This document shows positions 16,916 to 28,972 of a stretch of 64,000 nucleotides of DNA, in pieces (position 1 is the stretch's first letter; each line of letters opens with the position of its first letter). Made by a program: the position numbers and the translations under genes. Under the pieces are notes generated by a model that was given only the letters and a program-made list of their open reading frames with translations, did no database searches and was not told where the DNA came from. Source of the DNA: Bog-473 sp963791995 (lineage in GTDB: Bacteria > Actinomycetota > Acidimicrobiia > Acidimicrobiales > RAAP-2). The stretch covers positions 620,001 to 684,000 of the forward strand of contig CAWBUQ010000001.1 in NCBI GenBank assembly GCA_963791995.1, given 5' to 3'.

Positions 16916-17755
16916 TCAGCCCGTCAGCGCCGCCAATTCGCGCACGAGCGACTGCGCGCCGCGCCGCACATCCTCCGGATCCGGTCCGGCCCCGAGCAGG
17001 CCCCGTGAGCTGCTCGGCAAGACCGTCCCGGTGGCGCAACCGGCGAACCGCCGTGCGATCTCGGCGGGACCGGCACCCTGGGCGCCCAGGCCCGGGGCGA
17101 GAATTACCCCCCCGAGCTGCGATAACGCGAAATCTGAGGGCTCAAGGGTCGCGCCGATGACCGCTCCGACGGTGCCGCCAGGCACCTCGGGCGAGGCGTT
17201 CAGCGCGGCGATCTCGCCCAGCAACATGTCCTCGACGCCGGTCCCGTCTGCGGTCACCGCCTGCTGCAACCGACGGCCTTCCGGATTTGAGCTGCGTGCG
17301 ACGACGAGCACACCTCGTCCGGTCTCCGCGGCCAGATGGACGAGCGGCGCCAGCGCGCCCAGGCCGAGGTACGGGTGGGCCGTCACGGCGTCGACGGCAA
17401 GGGGGCTCGTGTCGCTGAGCCAGGCGTCCGCGTAGGCCTGGGCCGTCGAATCGATGTCGCCGCGCTTGGCGTCGGCGATCACGAGCAGGCCGGCTGCCGT
17501 GGCATCGGCGATGAGCCGTTCGAGCTCGGCCATGCCCGCCGCGCCGTGGCGCTCGAAGAACGCGACCTGCGGCTTGATCACCGGGACCGTGCCGGCGAAC
17601 GCCTCGACACAGACCGCACCGAAGGTCCGCAACCCGGACGCATCGTCGCTCAGTCCCCACGACCGGAGCAAGGCGCTCGACGGATCGACGCCCGCGCACA
17701 GCGGCCCGGTGGCGCCTACCGCCGCGGCGACACGATCTCCGAAACTGTCAGCCAT
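16916..17755 (-). CDS. pyrF: orotidine 5'-phosphate decarboxylase
   Basis: PyrF makes UMP from OMP, the last step of de novo pyrimidine synthesis. This is the longer mycobacterial-type PyrF (279 residues): CAGVDPSSALL, IKPQVAFFERHG, the catalytic ADAKRGDIDSTAQAYA and APGLGAQG near the phosphate site. ATG 17755 is preferred because GGAGG lies six bases upstream; it overlaps the end of pyrD by eight bases. A start five codons earlier (17770) lacks this site. Confidence 0.96.
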   Translation of the reverse strand: MADSFGDRVAAAVGATGPLCAGVDPSSALLRSWGLSDDASGLRTFGAVCVEAFAGTVPVIKPQVAFFERHGAAGMAELERLIADATAAGLLVIADAKRGDIDSTAQAYADAWLSDTSPLAVDAVTAHPYLGLGALAPLVHLAAETGRGVLVVARSSNPEGRRLQQAVTADGTGVEDMLLGEIAALNASPEVPGGTVGAVIGATLEPSDFALSQLGGVILAPGLGAQGAGPAEIARRFAGCATGTVLPSSSRGLLGAGPDPEDVRRGAQSLVRELAALTG

Positions 17756-18800
17756 CGGTTCCTCCTTCATTGTGCAGTGTCACTGGTGCTCCCGACGAGG
17801 CGGCGGTGGTCCGAGGAGACGTGCCGACCGCGGCGTCGCCACGCGCACGGGCCCGTTCCCGGGCTGCCTCTCGCACCTGGCCCACCGTCGTGCCGTGCGA
17901 CGCACACCAGCGCTCGAGCTGTCGCAGCACCTTCCACGGTGCTCTCGGGTCACGGAAGGTGGCTGTTCCCACCTGGACCGCGTCGGCGCCGGCTTGGAGC
18001 AACTCGACGGCATCGCTCCCCGACGACACTCCGCCCGACGCCGACGATGGGGAGGTCTGGGAAGGCGGACCGGCACTCCCACACGGCGCGGACGGCGACG
18101 GGGTGGACGGCGGCGCCCGAGAGGCCTCCGCCTCCGCCTCCGAGGAGTGGGCGGCCCGATTCGGGGTCGAGGGCCAGGCCGAGCAGGGTGTTGACCAGCG
18201 TCAGCCCGTCGGCCCCGCCCTCCACCGCGCCGGCTGCGATCTCCGCCACGTCGGGGACATTCGGGCTGAGCTTCGCCCAGCGCGGCACGCCGCACGCCGT
18301 GGCGGCCAGCACGGCGGCGGTGGCCTCCGGCGAGTGAGCGAACATGCGCGAGCGGTCCTCGACGTTAGGGCAGCTGACGTTGACCTCGAGCGCGGCGATG
18401 CACGACCCCGCCGTACTCGTGGCGGCCGCAGCCACCAGGTCCGCCGCACGGGCGTAGTCCGCCACAGAACGACCCCAGATGCTCACGACCACCCGCGCGC
18501 CTGCCGCGTGGAGCGCCGGCAGGTCCACCGCCGTCCACTGCGCCAGGCCCGGTCCCTGCAGGCCGACACTGTTGAGCATGCCTGCGCCGACCTCGTGCAC
18601 GCGGGGCGCCGCGTTGCCCGGCCACGGATCGACCGACAGCGACTTGACGACGACCGCGCCGAGCTCGGCGAGCGCGCCGTACTCGGCCAGCTCGGTGCCG
18701 TGGCCCGAGGTCCCCGAGGCGGTCATGAGGGGGTTCGGGAGAGAAAGCGCCCCGACGTCGGTCGCCAGCGCGCCCGAACGGGCCGCCACTGGCGCGGCCA

Positions 18801-18801
<1 letters not shown>
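17748..18801 (-). CDS. pyrD: dihydroorotate dehydrogenase, one frameshift
   Basis: Class 1-type dihydroorotate dehydrogenase, oxidising dihydroorotate to orotate. The first frame (18801 down to about 18036) shows NPLMTASGTSGHG, VVKSLS, MLNSVGLQGPG and NVSCPNVEDR with the active-site Cys. After DLPIVGVG the frame breaks: GGGCGGA stands where GGCGGA would keep frame, so one base is extra near 18035. The remainder SSGSDAVELLQAGADAVQVGTAT is in the next frame and ends at 17748. Its ATG overlaps the carB stop (TGATG). No pyrK, the usual class 1B partner, is adjacent. Confidence 0.9.
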
Positions 18802-22103
<3,302 letters not shown>

Positions 22104-22118
22104 ACCCTCCTCCTCCGC

Positions 22119-23264
22119 TCAGCGCGCCCGCGCGCCCGAACGGGCGGAGGTGGGATGCGCCAGCATCAGATCGCGGAAGGCGGCGAAGAGGTAGCGGGCG
22201 TCGTGGGGGCCCGGAGCAGCCTCCGGGTGGTACTGGACGGAGAAGGCGGGCGCCCGCAGCGAGCGGAACCCCTCGATCACGCCGTCGTTGAGGTTGACGT
22301 GCGTCGTCTCGGCCTCGGGGATGGACCCGGCCGCCACCGCGTAGTTGTGGTTCTGGCTGGTGATCTCCACCACACCCGTCTCCAGACGCTGGACGGGGTG
22401 ATTGGCCCCGTGGTGGCCGAAGGGCAATTTGTACGTGGTGCCGCCGAGCGCCGTGGCCAGAATCTGGTGGCCGAGGCAGATCCCGAAAATGGGCACCCGC
22501 CCGACCAGGTCGGCGACGGTGTCGATGGGCCCGTCCAGCGCGGCGGGGTCGCCGGGCCCGTTCGAGAGGAACACCCCGTCGGGCTCGAGGGCCACGACGT
22601 CGCTGGCCGCGGTCGACGCCGGCACCACGGTGACCGTCCCGAGGGAGGTGAGAAGGCTCACCATCGTTGTCTTGACCCCGAAGTCGAACGCCACGATGCG
22701 AAGGTCGCCGCCCACCCCCGCATCCGACGCGCGGTGCATGCTCGCTTCGACCGCGGTGACCCCCGAGACGAGGTCCATCCCGTCGGTGCCGGCCGCCGCC
22801 GCCGCCGCCGCCGCGAGCTCGGCCTCGGGAGCCGTCCCGAAGGCGCAGGGCACCGCGCCCGCCTGGCGCACGTGGCGGGCCAGGCGCCGGGTGTCCACGC
22901 CGGTCATCGCCGGCACTCCGTGACGGACCAGGAAGGGCTCGAGTGCTTCGGTCGACCGCCAGTTGGAGGGCTCGCCGGCGAGGTCACACACGACCACGCC
23001 TCGGCAGTGGGGTGCGGGCGCTTCGTCGTCTGCGGCGTTGGTGCCGTAGTTCCCGATGTGCGTGCTGGTGAAGGAGATCACCTGCCCGGCATACGACGGA
23101 TCCGTGATCACCTCTTGGTACCCGCTCATAGCCGTGTTGAAGACGAGTTCGCCCGTGGCCAGGGGCAGCGGTGCCCCCGCCGCCTCGCCGACGAAGACGG
23201 CGCCGTCCGCCGTGACGAGCAGTGCCCGTGCACGCGGGGTACCCGTGAGGGACTCGATGCTCAC
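22119..23264 (-). CDS. carA: carbamoyl-phosphate synthase small subunit
   Basis: CarA hydrolyses glutamine and channels ammonia to CarB. The 381-residue protein has the N-terminal CPSase small domain (GELVFNTAMSGYQEVITDPSYAGQ) and a class I glutamine amidotransferase with nucleophile Cys in FGICLGHQILA and His/Glu in VQYHPEAAPGPHD. A (GCC)n tract near 22792-22814 encodes a run of Ala in a linker. The GTG at 23264 overlaps the pyrC stop (GTGA); the open frame continues upstream into pyrC only because of the pyrC frameshift. Confidence 0.97.
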   Translation of the reverse strand: MSIESLTGTPRARALLVTADGAVFVGEAAGAPLPLATGELVFNTAMSGYQEVITDPSYAGQVISFTSTHIGNYGTNAADDEAPAPHCRGVVVCDLAGEPSNWRSTEALEPFLVRHGVPAMTGVDTRRLARHVRQAGAVPCAFGTAPEAELAAAAAAAAGTDGMDLVSGVTAVEASMHRASDAGVGGDLRIVAFDFGVKTTMVSLLTSLGTVTVVPASTAASDVVALEPDGVFLSNGPGDPAALDGPIDTVADLVGRVPIFGICLGHQILATALGGTTYKLPFGHHGANHPVQRLETGVVEITSQNHNYAVAAGSIPEAETTHVNLNDGVIEGFRSLRAPAFSVQYHPEAAPGPHDARYLFAAFRDLMLAHPTSARSGARAR

Positions 23265-24575
23265 CGCTGGGCCACCGCATCGATCACGACGGGCTCGCCG
23301 CGTAACACGGTGTGGCGTACCGCTCCGCTGAACGTCCGGCCCGCGTACGGCGTGTTCCGGCTCCGGCTGGCCAGCCGTCCCGGTTCGACCACGGTCGCCG
23401 CACCAGGGTCGAACACGCACAGGTTGGCGGTGGCACCGATGTCGACAGGGCCGCCGTGAGCGCTGTGGCCGGCAGGCCGCGGATCGGATGCCGTGAGCCG
23501 CGCGATCACCGCGGGCTGCGAGCTGAGCAGGGAGAACACGCGGGCGGCGTCGAGGTGCGGTGAGAGGACCTCCCACGCGATGGGCAGCGCGGTTTGCAGG
23601 CCGAGCATGCCCGGCGGCGCCTGGTCGAAAGGGACGTCCTTGGACTCGGGGGCGTGCGGGGCATGGTCGGTTGCGACGGCGTCGATGGTGCCGTCGCAGA
23701 GGCCGGCGACGACCGCCGTCGACGTCGTCGTCGGTCCGCAGCGGCGGGTTGACCTTGAAGACGGGGTCGTACCCGGCCACCAGGTCGTGGGTGAGCAGCA
23801 TGTGGTGCGGGGCAGCTTCCGCCGTCACCGGCAGCCCTTCGCGCTTGGCCTGGCGCACCAGGTCCACCGAACCCGCCGTCGAGAGATGCAAGAAGTGCAC
23901 GGGGGCACCGGTGAGGCGCACCAACGCGATGTCACGAGCGACCATCGCCTCCTCGGCCGCAGCCGGCATACCGGGAATCCCCAGCCGGCTCGACCAGCAC
24001 CCCTCGTGCATCGCACCGCCGGCAGCCAGGGAGGCGTCCTCGCAGTGCTGGGCGAGGGTGACCCCGAGGCCCTTGGCGTAGTCGAGCGCCCGTCGCATGA
24101 GCGCGCCGTCCTGCACCCCGGCACCGTCGTCGGTGAACAGCGACACGCCGAGGTCCGCCAGCTCGCCCATCGGCGCCAGCGCGTGGCCCATCCTGCCGAC
24201 GGTGATGGCGCCGGCCACCGCGACCTCGGCCGGGCAGCCTGACCCCAGGGCCAGCACCTCGGACGCCACGCCGGCCGAATCGATCGGCGGCTCGGTGTTG
24301 GGCATGGCGACGACAGCGGTGTACCCGCCGAGTGCCGCAGCCCGGGCGCCCGTCTCAATCGTCTCGGCCTCCTCGCGCCCTGGTTGGCGCAGGTGCGTGT
24401 GCAGGTCGACCAGGCCCGGCCCGACCACGCAGCCGGCGGCGTCGAGCACGCTGACCCCGGCGCTCGGCTCGATCGACTCGTCCAGTGCGACCACGACGTC
24501 TCCCGCGACCGCCACGTCGCGGCGGAGAGGCCCGCCCGGGCCGACGACCGTCCCGCCGCGAATGACAAGCGTCAC
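23261..24575 (-). CDS. pyrC: dihydroorotase, one frameshift
   Basis: PyrC closes carbamoyl aspartate to dihydroorotate. The zinc site begins with VDLHTHLRQPG (HxH), then GGYTAVVAMPNTEPP and QHCEDASL. After FKVNPPLRTDDDV the frame breaks near 23720, where GTCGACGG has one base more than needed; the continuation in the next frame reads TAVVAGLCDGTIDAVATDHAPHAPESK with the catalytic Asp and ends normally at 23261. The GTG at 24575 begins one base after the pyrB stop. Complete except for the indel, so probably functional. Confidence 0.9.
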
Positions 24576-24576
24576 G

Positions 24577-25614
24577 TCAGGCAACGGCCGGCACCTCCAC
24601 GGCACCCGGCGACTCGCCGCCGAGCAGCAGGAAGAGGATCGCCATGCGCACCGCCACGCCGTTCGCCACCTGCTGGGTCACGACCGTGCGCGGCAAGTCG
24701 GCCACGTCCGACGCGATCTCCACGCCGCGGACCATCGGCCCGGGGTGCGTCACGATCGCACCGTCGTCCAGGTTCTCGGCCCGACGAGCCGTCAGGCCCC
24801 AGCGCGCCGTGTATTCGCGCAGACTGGGCACGAAGGAACCACTCCCCCGCTCCGCTTGCAGTCGCAGCAGCGAGACCACATCGGCGTCTCCGAGCGCGTC
24901 GTCGAGGTCGGTCGCGACCTCGACCGGCCAGCCCTCGAGCGACGGCGGCAGCAGGCTGCCCGGACCCACCAGGGTCACCCGCGCACCCAGTGCCGTGTAG
25001 GCCAGCACTTCGGAGCGGGCCACCCGGCTGTGCCGGACGTCACCGACGATCAACACTCGCAGTCCGTCGAAGCAACTGACTCCGAGTTCGTCGGGCGCGG
25101 CACCCTTGCGCTCGGCCAGGACCTGGCGCACGGTGAAGCAATCGATCAGCGCCTGCGTCGGGTGCTCGTGCCAGCCGTCTCCCGCGTTGATGACACGGGC
25201 CCGCTCCACCCAGCGCGCCACCTGATGGGGCGCCCCCGCCGAGCTGTGACGGATGATGACGGCGTCGATGCCGAGCGCCTCGACGGTTTCGACGGTGTCG
25301 CGCAGGCTCTCGCCCTTCTTGACCGACGAACTGGCCACGGCGAGGGACAACACGTCGGCCGAGAGTCGCTTGGCGGCCGTCTCGAACGAGAGCCGGGTGC
25401 GCGTCGACTCCTCGAAGAAGAGCGTTGCCACGACCTTGCCGCGCAGCGTCGGCACCTTGGGCACCGAGCGCCGCTCCACCTCGGCGAAGGCTTCCGCCAC
25501 GCGCAGGACCTCGGCGATCCCCTCGGGCCCCAGGTCGGCGATCGAGAGGACGTGCTGGGGGGCAGCCGGCCGCGCCCGGCGCTCGGGTACTTGGGGTCCG
25601 CGGGTGACGGGCAT
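24577..25614 (-). CDS. pyrB: aspartate carbamoyltransferase catalytic subunit
   Basis: PyrB joins carbamoyl phosphate and aspartate. The carbamoyl-phosphate site FFEESTRTRLSFETAAKRL, the Lys loop SSVKKGESLRDTV, the HPTQALIDCFT block and THPGPMVRGVEI are all present. About 345 residues, slightly long at the N-terminus. The start is ATG 25614, overlapping the pyrR stop as TGATG, or GTG 25617; a GGAGG in the last codons of pyrR serves either. No pyrI is present. Confidence 0.96.
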   Translation of the reverse strand: MPVTRGPQVPERRARPAAPQHVLSIADLGPEGIAEVLRVAEAFAEVERRSVPKVPTLRGKVVATLFFEESTRTRLSFETAAKRLSADVLSLAVASSSVKKGESLRDTVETVEALGIDAVIIRHSSAGAPHQVARWVERARVINAGDGWHEHPTQALIDCFTVRQVLAERKGAAPDELGVSCFDGLRVLIVGDVRHSRVARSEVLAYTALGARVTLVGPGSLLPPSLEGWPVEVATDLDDALGDADVVSLLRLQAERGSGSFVPSLREYTARWGLTARRAENLDDGAIVTHPGPMVRGVEIASDVADLPRTVVTQQVANGVAVRMAILFLLLGGESPGAVEVPAVA

Positions 25615-26186
25615 CACTTCTCCTCCAGGGTGCCGATCCAGACCCCGTCCTCACCGACGTCGATCATCTCTTCGCGTCGCGTCGGCAGGTTCTTGCCGAC
25701 GTAGTCGGGGCGGATCGGCAACTCCCGATGGCCGCGGTCCACCATGACCGCCAACTGAATGGCGCGGGCCCGCCCGAAGTCGTTGAGGGCGTTCAGGGCG
25801 GCGCGGATGGTCCTCCCGGTGAAGAGCACGTCGTCGACGAGGACCACGACCCGACCGGCCAGGTCGACGGGGATGTCGGTCACAGCCTCGGGCAGGACCG
25901 GGCGCAGGCCGATGTCGTCGCGGTAGAAGGCCACGTCGAGCGTGCCGACCACGAGGGAGTCGGAGGCCTCGATCTGGCGCAGGTTCTCGGCCATCTTGCG
26001 GGCCAGGGGTACGCCGCCGGTCTGCAGGCCGACCAGGACCACGTCGTCGGTCCCGCCGTTGCGTTCGACCACCTCGTGGGCCATCCGGGTCAGGGCGCGC
26101 TGGACGTCGGCAGCGGTGAGGATCTGGGAGTGGGCCACGAATACGCCCCCGAGGGGTCGCGTATGACTGCGTTCGCGTTCGGCCAC
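25614..26186 (-). CDS. pyrR: pyrimidine operon regulator PyrR
   Basis: PyrR is a UMP-responsive RNA-binding regulator with uracil phosphoribosyltransferase activity. The 190-residue protein has the PRPP-binding motif VVLVDDVLFTGRTIRAAL, LVGLQTGGVPLARKMA and the RNA-binding-side segment MVDRGHRELPIRPDYVGKN. The GTG at 26186 is preceded by AGGAGG at good spacing. It heads pyrR-pyrB-pyrC-carA-carB-pyrD-pyrF, and its own leader contains a PyrR-binding loop, so it is probably autoregulated. Confidence 0.96.
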   Translation of the reverse strand: MAERERSHTRPLGGVFVAHSQILTAADVQRALTRMAHEVVERNGGTDDVVLVGLQTGGVPLARKMAENLRQIEASDSLVVGTLDVAFYRDDIGLRPVLPEAVTDIPVDLAGRVVVLVDDVLFTGRTIRAALNALNDFGRARAIQLAVMVDRGHRELPIRPDYVGKNLPTRREEMIDVGEDGVWIGTLEEK

Positions 26187-26204
26187 TGCTCCTCCTGCCG
26201 TGTG

Positions 26205-26218
26205 AGCCTCACAGGACC
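26205..26218 (-). promoter_or_regulatory. PyrR-binding RNA loop in the pyrR leader
   Basis: The minus-strand leader contains GGUCCUGUGAGGCU, matching the PyrR-binding consensus ARUCCNGNGAGGYU at all but the first base. TGTGA and TCACA around GGC can pair as a hairpin. The loop lies only a few bases before the AGGAGG of pyrR and no terminator follows, so PyrR bound with UMP would most likely block ribosome access, as shown for Mycobacterium smegmatis, rather than cause attenuation. The mechanism is inferred. Confidence 0.8.
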
Positions 26219-26238
26219 CACTTCACGGTCAGGCGTCT

Positions 26239-26244
26239 ACCTTA
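26239..26244 (-). promoter_or_regulatory. candidate -10 element of the pyr operon
   Basis: TAAGGT on the minus strand fits TANNNT and would start transcription about 20 bases before the PyrR loop, keeping the whole loop in the leader. No good -35 hexamer at 17 bases is visible. Confidence 0.4.
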
Positions 26245-26282
26245 GCGCGTCGGTATCGCGCCGGGTCCAGCGCGAGTGGTCC

Positions 26283-26693
26283 TCAGCGTGCGCCGGACTG
26301 CCCCAGGTCGGCCGCGATGGTGGCCAGCACGCCGTTGACGAACCGTCCGGACTCGTCGGTCGAGTAGGCCTTCACCAGCTCGACGGCCTCGTCGATCACC
26401 ACTGCGGTCGGCGGGCCGTCGGGGTCGAGCAGCTCGGCCACGGCCAGGCGCAGGACGAGGCGGTCGATGACGGCCATCCTCTCCAGCGGCCACCCCACCG
26501 AGGCGCCGGCGATCCGCCCGTCGGCCTCTTCGCGGCTCGCGGCGGCGTGCTCCACGAGCGTTCGGACGTAGGGGTCGGGCGGCACCGGCAGTGCGGCCAG
26601 GACGGCGCGTACGTCCTCACCCTTGAGCTCGGCCTCGTAGAGGAGCGAGAGCGCACGCTCGCGCTGCTGATGTCGGGGCGCGGCGTCTGGCAT
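26283..26693 (-). CDS. nusB: transcription antitermination protein NusB
   Basis: NusB binds boxA RNA with NusE in ribosomal RNA antitermination complexes. The 136-residue all-helical protein shows HQQRERALSLLYEAEL at the N-terminus, VIDRLVLRLAVAELL in the middle and VVIDEAVELVKAYSTDESGRFVNGVLATI at the C-terminus. The efp-nusB-pyrR order is conserved in actinobacteria. It lies 86 bases after efp. Confidence 0.96.
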   Translation of the reverse strand: MPDAAPRHQQRERALSLLYEAELKGEDVRAVLAALPVPPDPYVRTLVEHAAASREEADGRIAGASVGWPLERMAVIDRLVLRLAVAELLDPDGPPTAVVIDEAVELVKAYSTDESGRFVNGVLATIAADLGQSGAR

Positions 26694-26779
26694 GGTCAGG
26701 TCCTGTCCTCGTCCTCTCCGGCGGTACTGGTCCAGCCTCGGTGCGGGGCCCGGTGTCGCCGCTCGAGGCCGCCGGGCCG

Positions 26780-27340
26780 TCAGGCCCGGGTCAGGTACTC
26801 GCCTGAACGGGTGTCGACCTTGATCATGTCGCCGGTGTTGACGAACAGCGGCACCTGGACGACGAGGCCCGTCTGCAGCGTGGCCGGCTTGCGGGCACCC
26901 GAGACACGATCACCTTGAATACCGGGCTCGGTCTCGGTGACGTTCAGCTCGACGGCGGCCGGCAGGTCCACCCCGACGATCTCGCCGTTGTACATCTGGA
27001 GGTTGGCCTCGTCGCCCTCCTTGAGGTAGTTCGGCGCGTCGCCGAGCGAATCGGGTGCCGCCGTCATCTGCTCGTACGTCGTCGTGTCCATGAACACGAA
27101 ATCAGCACCGTCGCGATAGAGGAACTGCATGTCGCGCTTGTCGATGATGGCCTGTTCCAGCTTCTCGTCGGCCCGGTAGGTGCGCTCGATCACCGCGCCG
27201 CTGCGAACATTCTTGAGCTTGGTGCGCACGAAGGCGCCACCCTTCCCGGGCTTCACGTGCTGGAACTCGACGACGCTGAACAGGCCCTCGGGGAGGTCAA
27301 GGCTCATGCCGTTCTTCAGGTCATTGGTCGAGACTGCCAT
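26780..27340 (-). CDS. efp: elongation factor P
   Basis: EF-P relieves ribosome stalling at polyproline stretches. The 186-residue protein has three domains; the tip loop of domain I is VKPGKGGAFVRTKLKN, with Lys at the modification position. The conserved C-terminal segment GLVVQVPLFVNTGDMIKVDTRSGEYLTRA closes the protein. Its start lies 20 bases inside the 3' end of pepQ, so the two are probably coupled. Confidence 0.97.
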   Translation of the reverse strand: MAVSTNDLKNGMSLDLPEGLFSVVEFQHVKPGKGGAFVRTKLKNVRSGAVIERTYRADEKLEQAIIDKRDMQFLYRDGADFVFMDTTTYEQMTAAPDSLGDAPNYLKEGDEANLQMYNGEIVGVDLPAAVELNVTETEPGIQGDRVSGARKPATLQTGLVVQVPLFVNTGDMIKVDTRSGEYLTRA

Positions 27341-28446
27341 GGATGTCCTTTGTGAATCGGGTCAAGGGGCGTGCGCCGTCCTCGGTCACGACGAGGGTGT
27401 CCTCCACGCGGACACCGCCGTGTCCCGGAACGTAGACGCCGGGCTCGACGGTGACGACGAAGCCGGGGGCGAGGATAGCAGTGCCCAGCTGGGAGACCGT
27501 CGGGGCCTCGTGGATGTCGAGGCCGACGCCATGTCCAGTGCCGTGCTCGAATCGATCGGCCCAACCGGCTGCCGCGATGATCCGACGGCAGACGTCGTCC
27601 ACTTCCTTCGCGCTGACACCGGGCCGCACGGCCTCGGCGCCTGCGGCTTGCGATGTGCGCACGACCTCGAAGATGCGGGCCAGCTCGCCCTCGGGCTCCG
27701 CATCGACGCAGAACGTGCGCGTCATGTCGGAGCGATACCCCTCGAAGGTGGCGCCGAAGTCGACGACGACAGGATCGCCCTGGTTGATCCGTCTCCCTCC
27801 GGGGTGGTGGTGCGGCTTGGCCGAGTTCTCGCCGGCGGCGACGATGGTCTCGAAGGCGGTGCTCTCGGCACCGCCGCGACGCATGGCCGTGTCGAGCTCG
27901 AGGGCGAAATGCTCCTCGGTCACCCCTTGACCCATCAGGGGGAGGACCTCGAACAGCGCCGCATCGGCGATGGCGGCGGCCCGCTCCATTCGGGCGATCT
28001 CTGCGCCGTCCTTCTGTTCCCGCAACGCCTCCACGGCGTTGGACGTCGCGACAAGACGATCGGCACCGAGCAGCCCGGCCCACGTCCGCTGGGCACTCCA
28101 CGAGACACTGTCCGCCTCCAGCCCGACCCGCGGGCGCCGGGTCACCACCGAGCAACGCCTGCGCCGCCGCGCGCTGCTCGGAGAGCGGCCCGATCGCGAT
28201 CTCGACCTGCGGTCCCGCTCCGGCCCGTTCGACCTGCTCCGCTGATTGCGTGCGATAGCGACCGTCGGTGCTGAGCAGGGCGCCCTTGCGGGTCACCGTG
28301 AGCACCCCGGCAGAACCCGAGAAGCCGGTGAGGTAGCGGATGTTGGCGAGCGTCGTCACGACGAGCGCGTCCACCTCATGCTCCTCGAAGCCGTCGCGCA
28401 GGCGATCGAGCCGGCCCGTCACCGTGATGGGCGGCAACGGCGTCAT
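27321..28446 (-). CDS. pepQ: Xaa-Pro aminopeptidase, one frameshift
   Basis: An M24-family metallopeptidase that releases N-terminal residues before proline. The N-terminal creatinase-like domain (TTLANIRYLTGFSGSAG) ends at ALLG near 28150, where one extra base shifts frame. The next frame continues VTRRPRVGLEADSVSW and the pita-bread domain with metal ligands in VVDFGATFEGYRSDMTRTF, GTGHGVGLDIHE and VEPGVYVPGHGGVRVED. All metal ligands are present, so the gene was intact before the indel. It overlaps efp by 20 bases. Confidence 0.9.
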
Positions 28447-28531
28447 GGCCGGGACGTAGGGGTTTGCCGCGTGCTGTCGTCGTCATCGGGACTCCTCCAC
28501 GTTGGTCGTCACGGGCACGGTCGGTCGGCTC

Positions 28532-28972
28532 TCATCTGTCTCGGAGCAGTGCGGCAACAGCGTCGATGGCGAGCTCGTAGCCGAGCCCGCCGAAGCCGGC
28601 GATCACCCCTGCGGCCACGGGCGCCAGCACCGACGTGTGCCGGAACGGCTCACGGGCCGCCGGGTTCGAGAGGTGGAGCTCGACGACCGGCCCGTCGAAG
28701 GCCGCGACGGCATCGTGGAGCGACCACGACGTGTGGCTCAGCGCGCCGGCGTTGATGACGAGCGCGGCGGCCCGCCAGCGCGCCCCGTGCACCGCGTCGA
28801 CCAGCTCGCCCTCGTGGTTCGACTGGATGTGCTCGAGCGTGAGGCCCTGGCGCTCGGCGGCGGACTCGGCCCGGGCTACATGGTCCTGCAGGGTGTCGGT
28901 GCCGTAGACATCGGGCTCGCGTTCGCCGAGCAGGTTCAGGTTCGGTCCGGAGAGAAGGAGGACGAGGCTCAC
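28532..28972 (-). CDS. aroQ: type II 3-dehydroquinate dehydratase
   Basis: AroQ dehydrates 3-dehydroquinate in the shikimate pathway. The 146-residue protein has LLLSGPNLNLLGEREPDVYG with the catalytic Arg/Tyr region, QSNHEGELVDAVHG, VINAGALSHTSWSLHDAV and VELHLSNPAAREPFRHTSV with the catalytic His. The GTG start overlaps the aroB stop by four bases (GTGA). Confidence 0.96.
   Translation of the reverse strand: MSLVLLLSGPNLNLLGEREPDVYGTDTLQDHVARAESAAERQGLTLEHIQSNHEGELVDAVHGARWRAAALVINAGALSHTSWSLHDAVAAFDGPVVELHLSNPAAREPFRHTSVLAPVAAGVIAGFGGLGYELAIDAVAALLRDR

Noticed and set aside
22792..22814. GCC trinucleotide tract in carA as a mobile or regulatory repeat
   Set aside because: It only encodes an Ala run in a linker between CarA domains, a common outcome of high-GC codon use.
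22119..24605. Apparent PyrC-CarA fusion of 828 residues
   Set aside because: The middle segment is shadow sequence after the pyrC indel near 23720. The true pyrC end is in another frame and overlaps the carA GTG by four bases.
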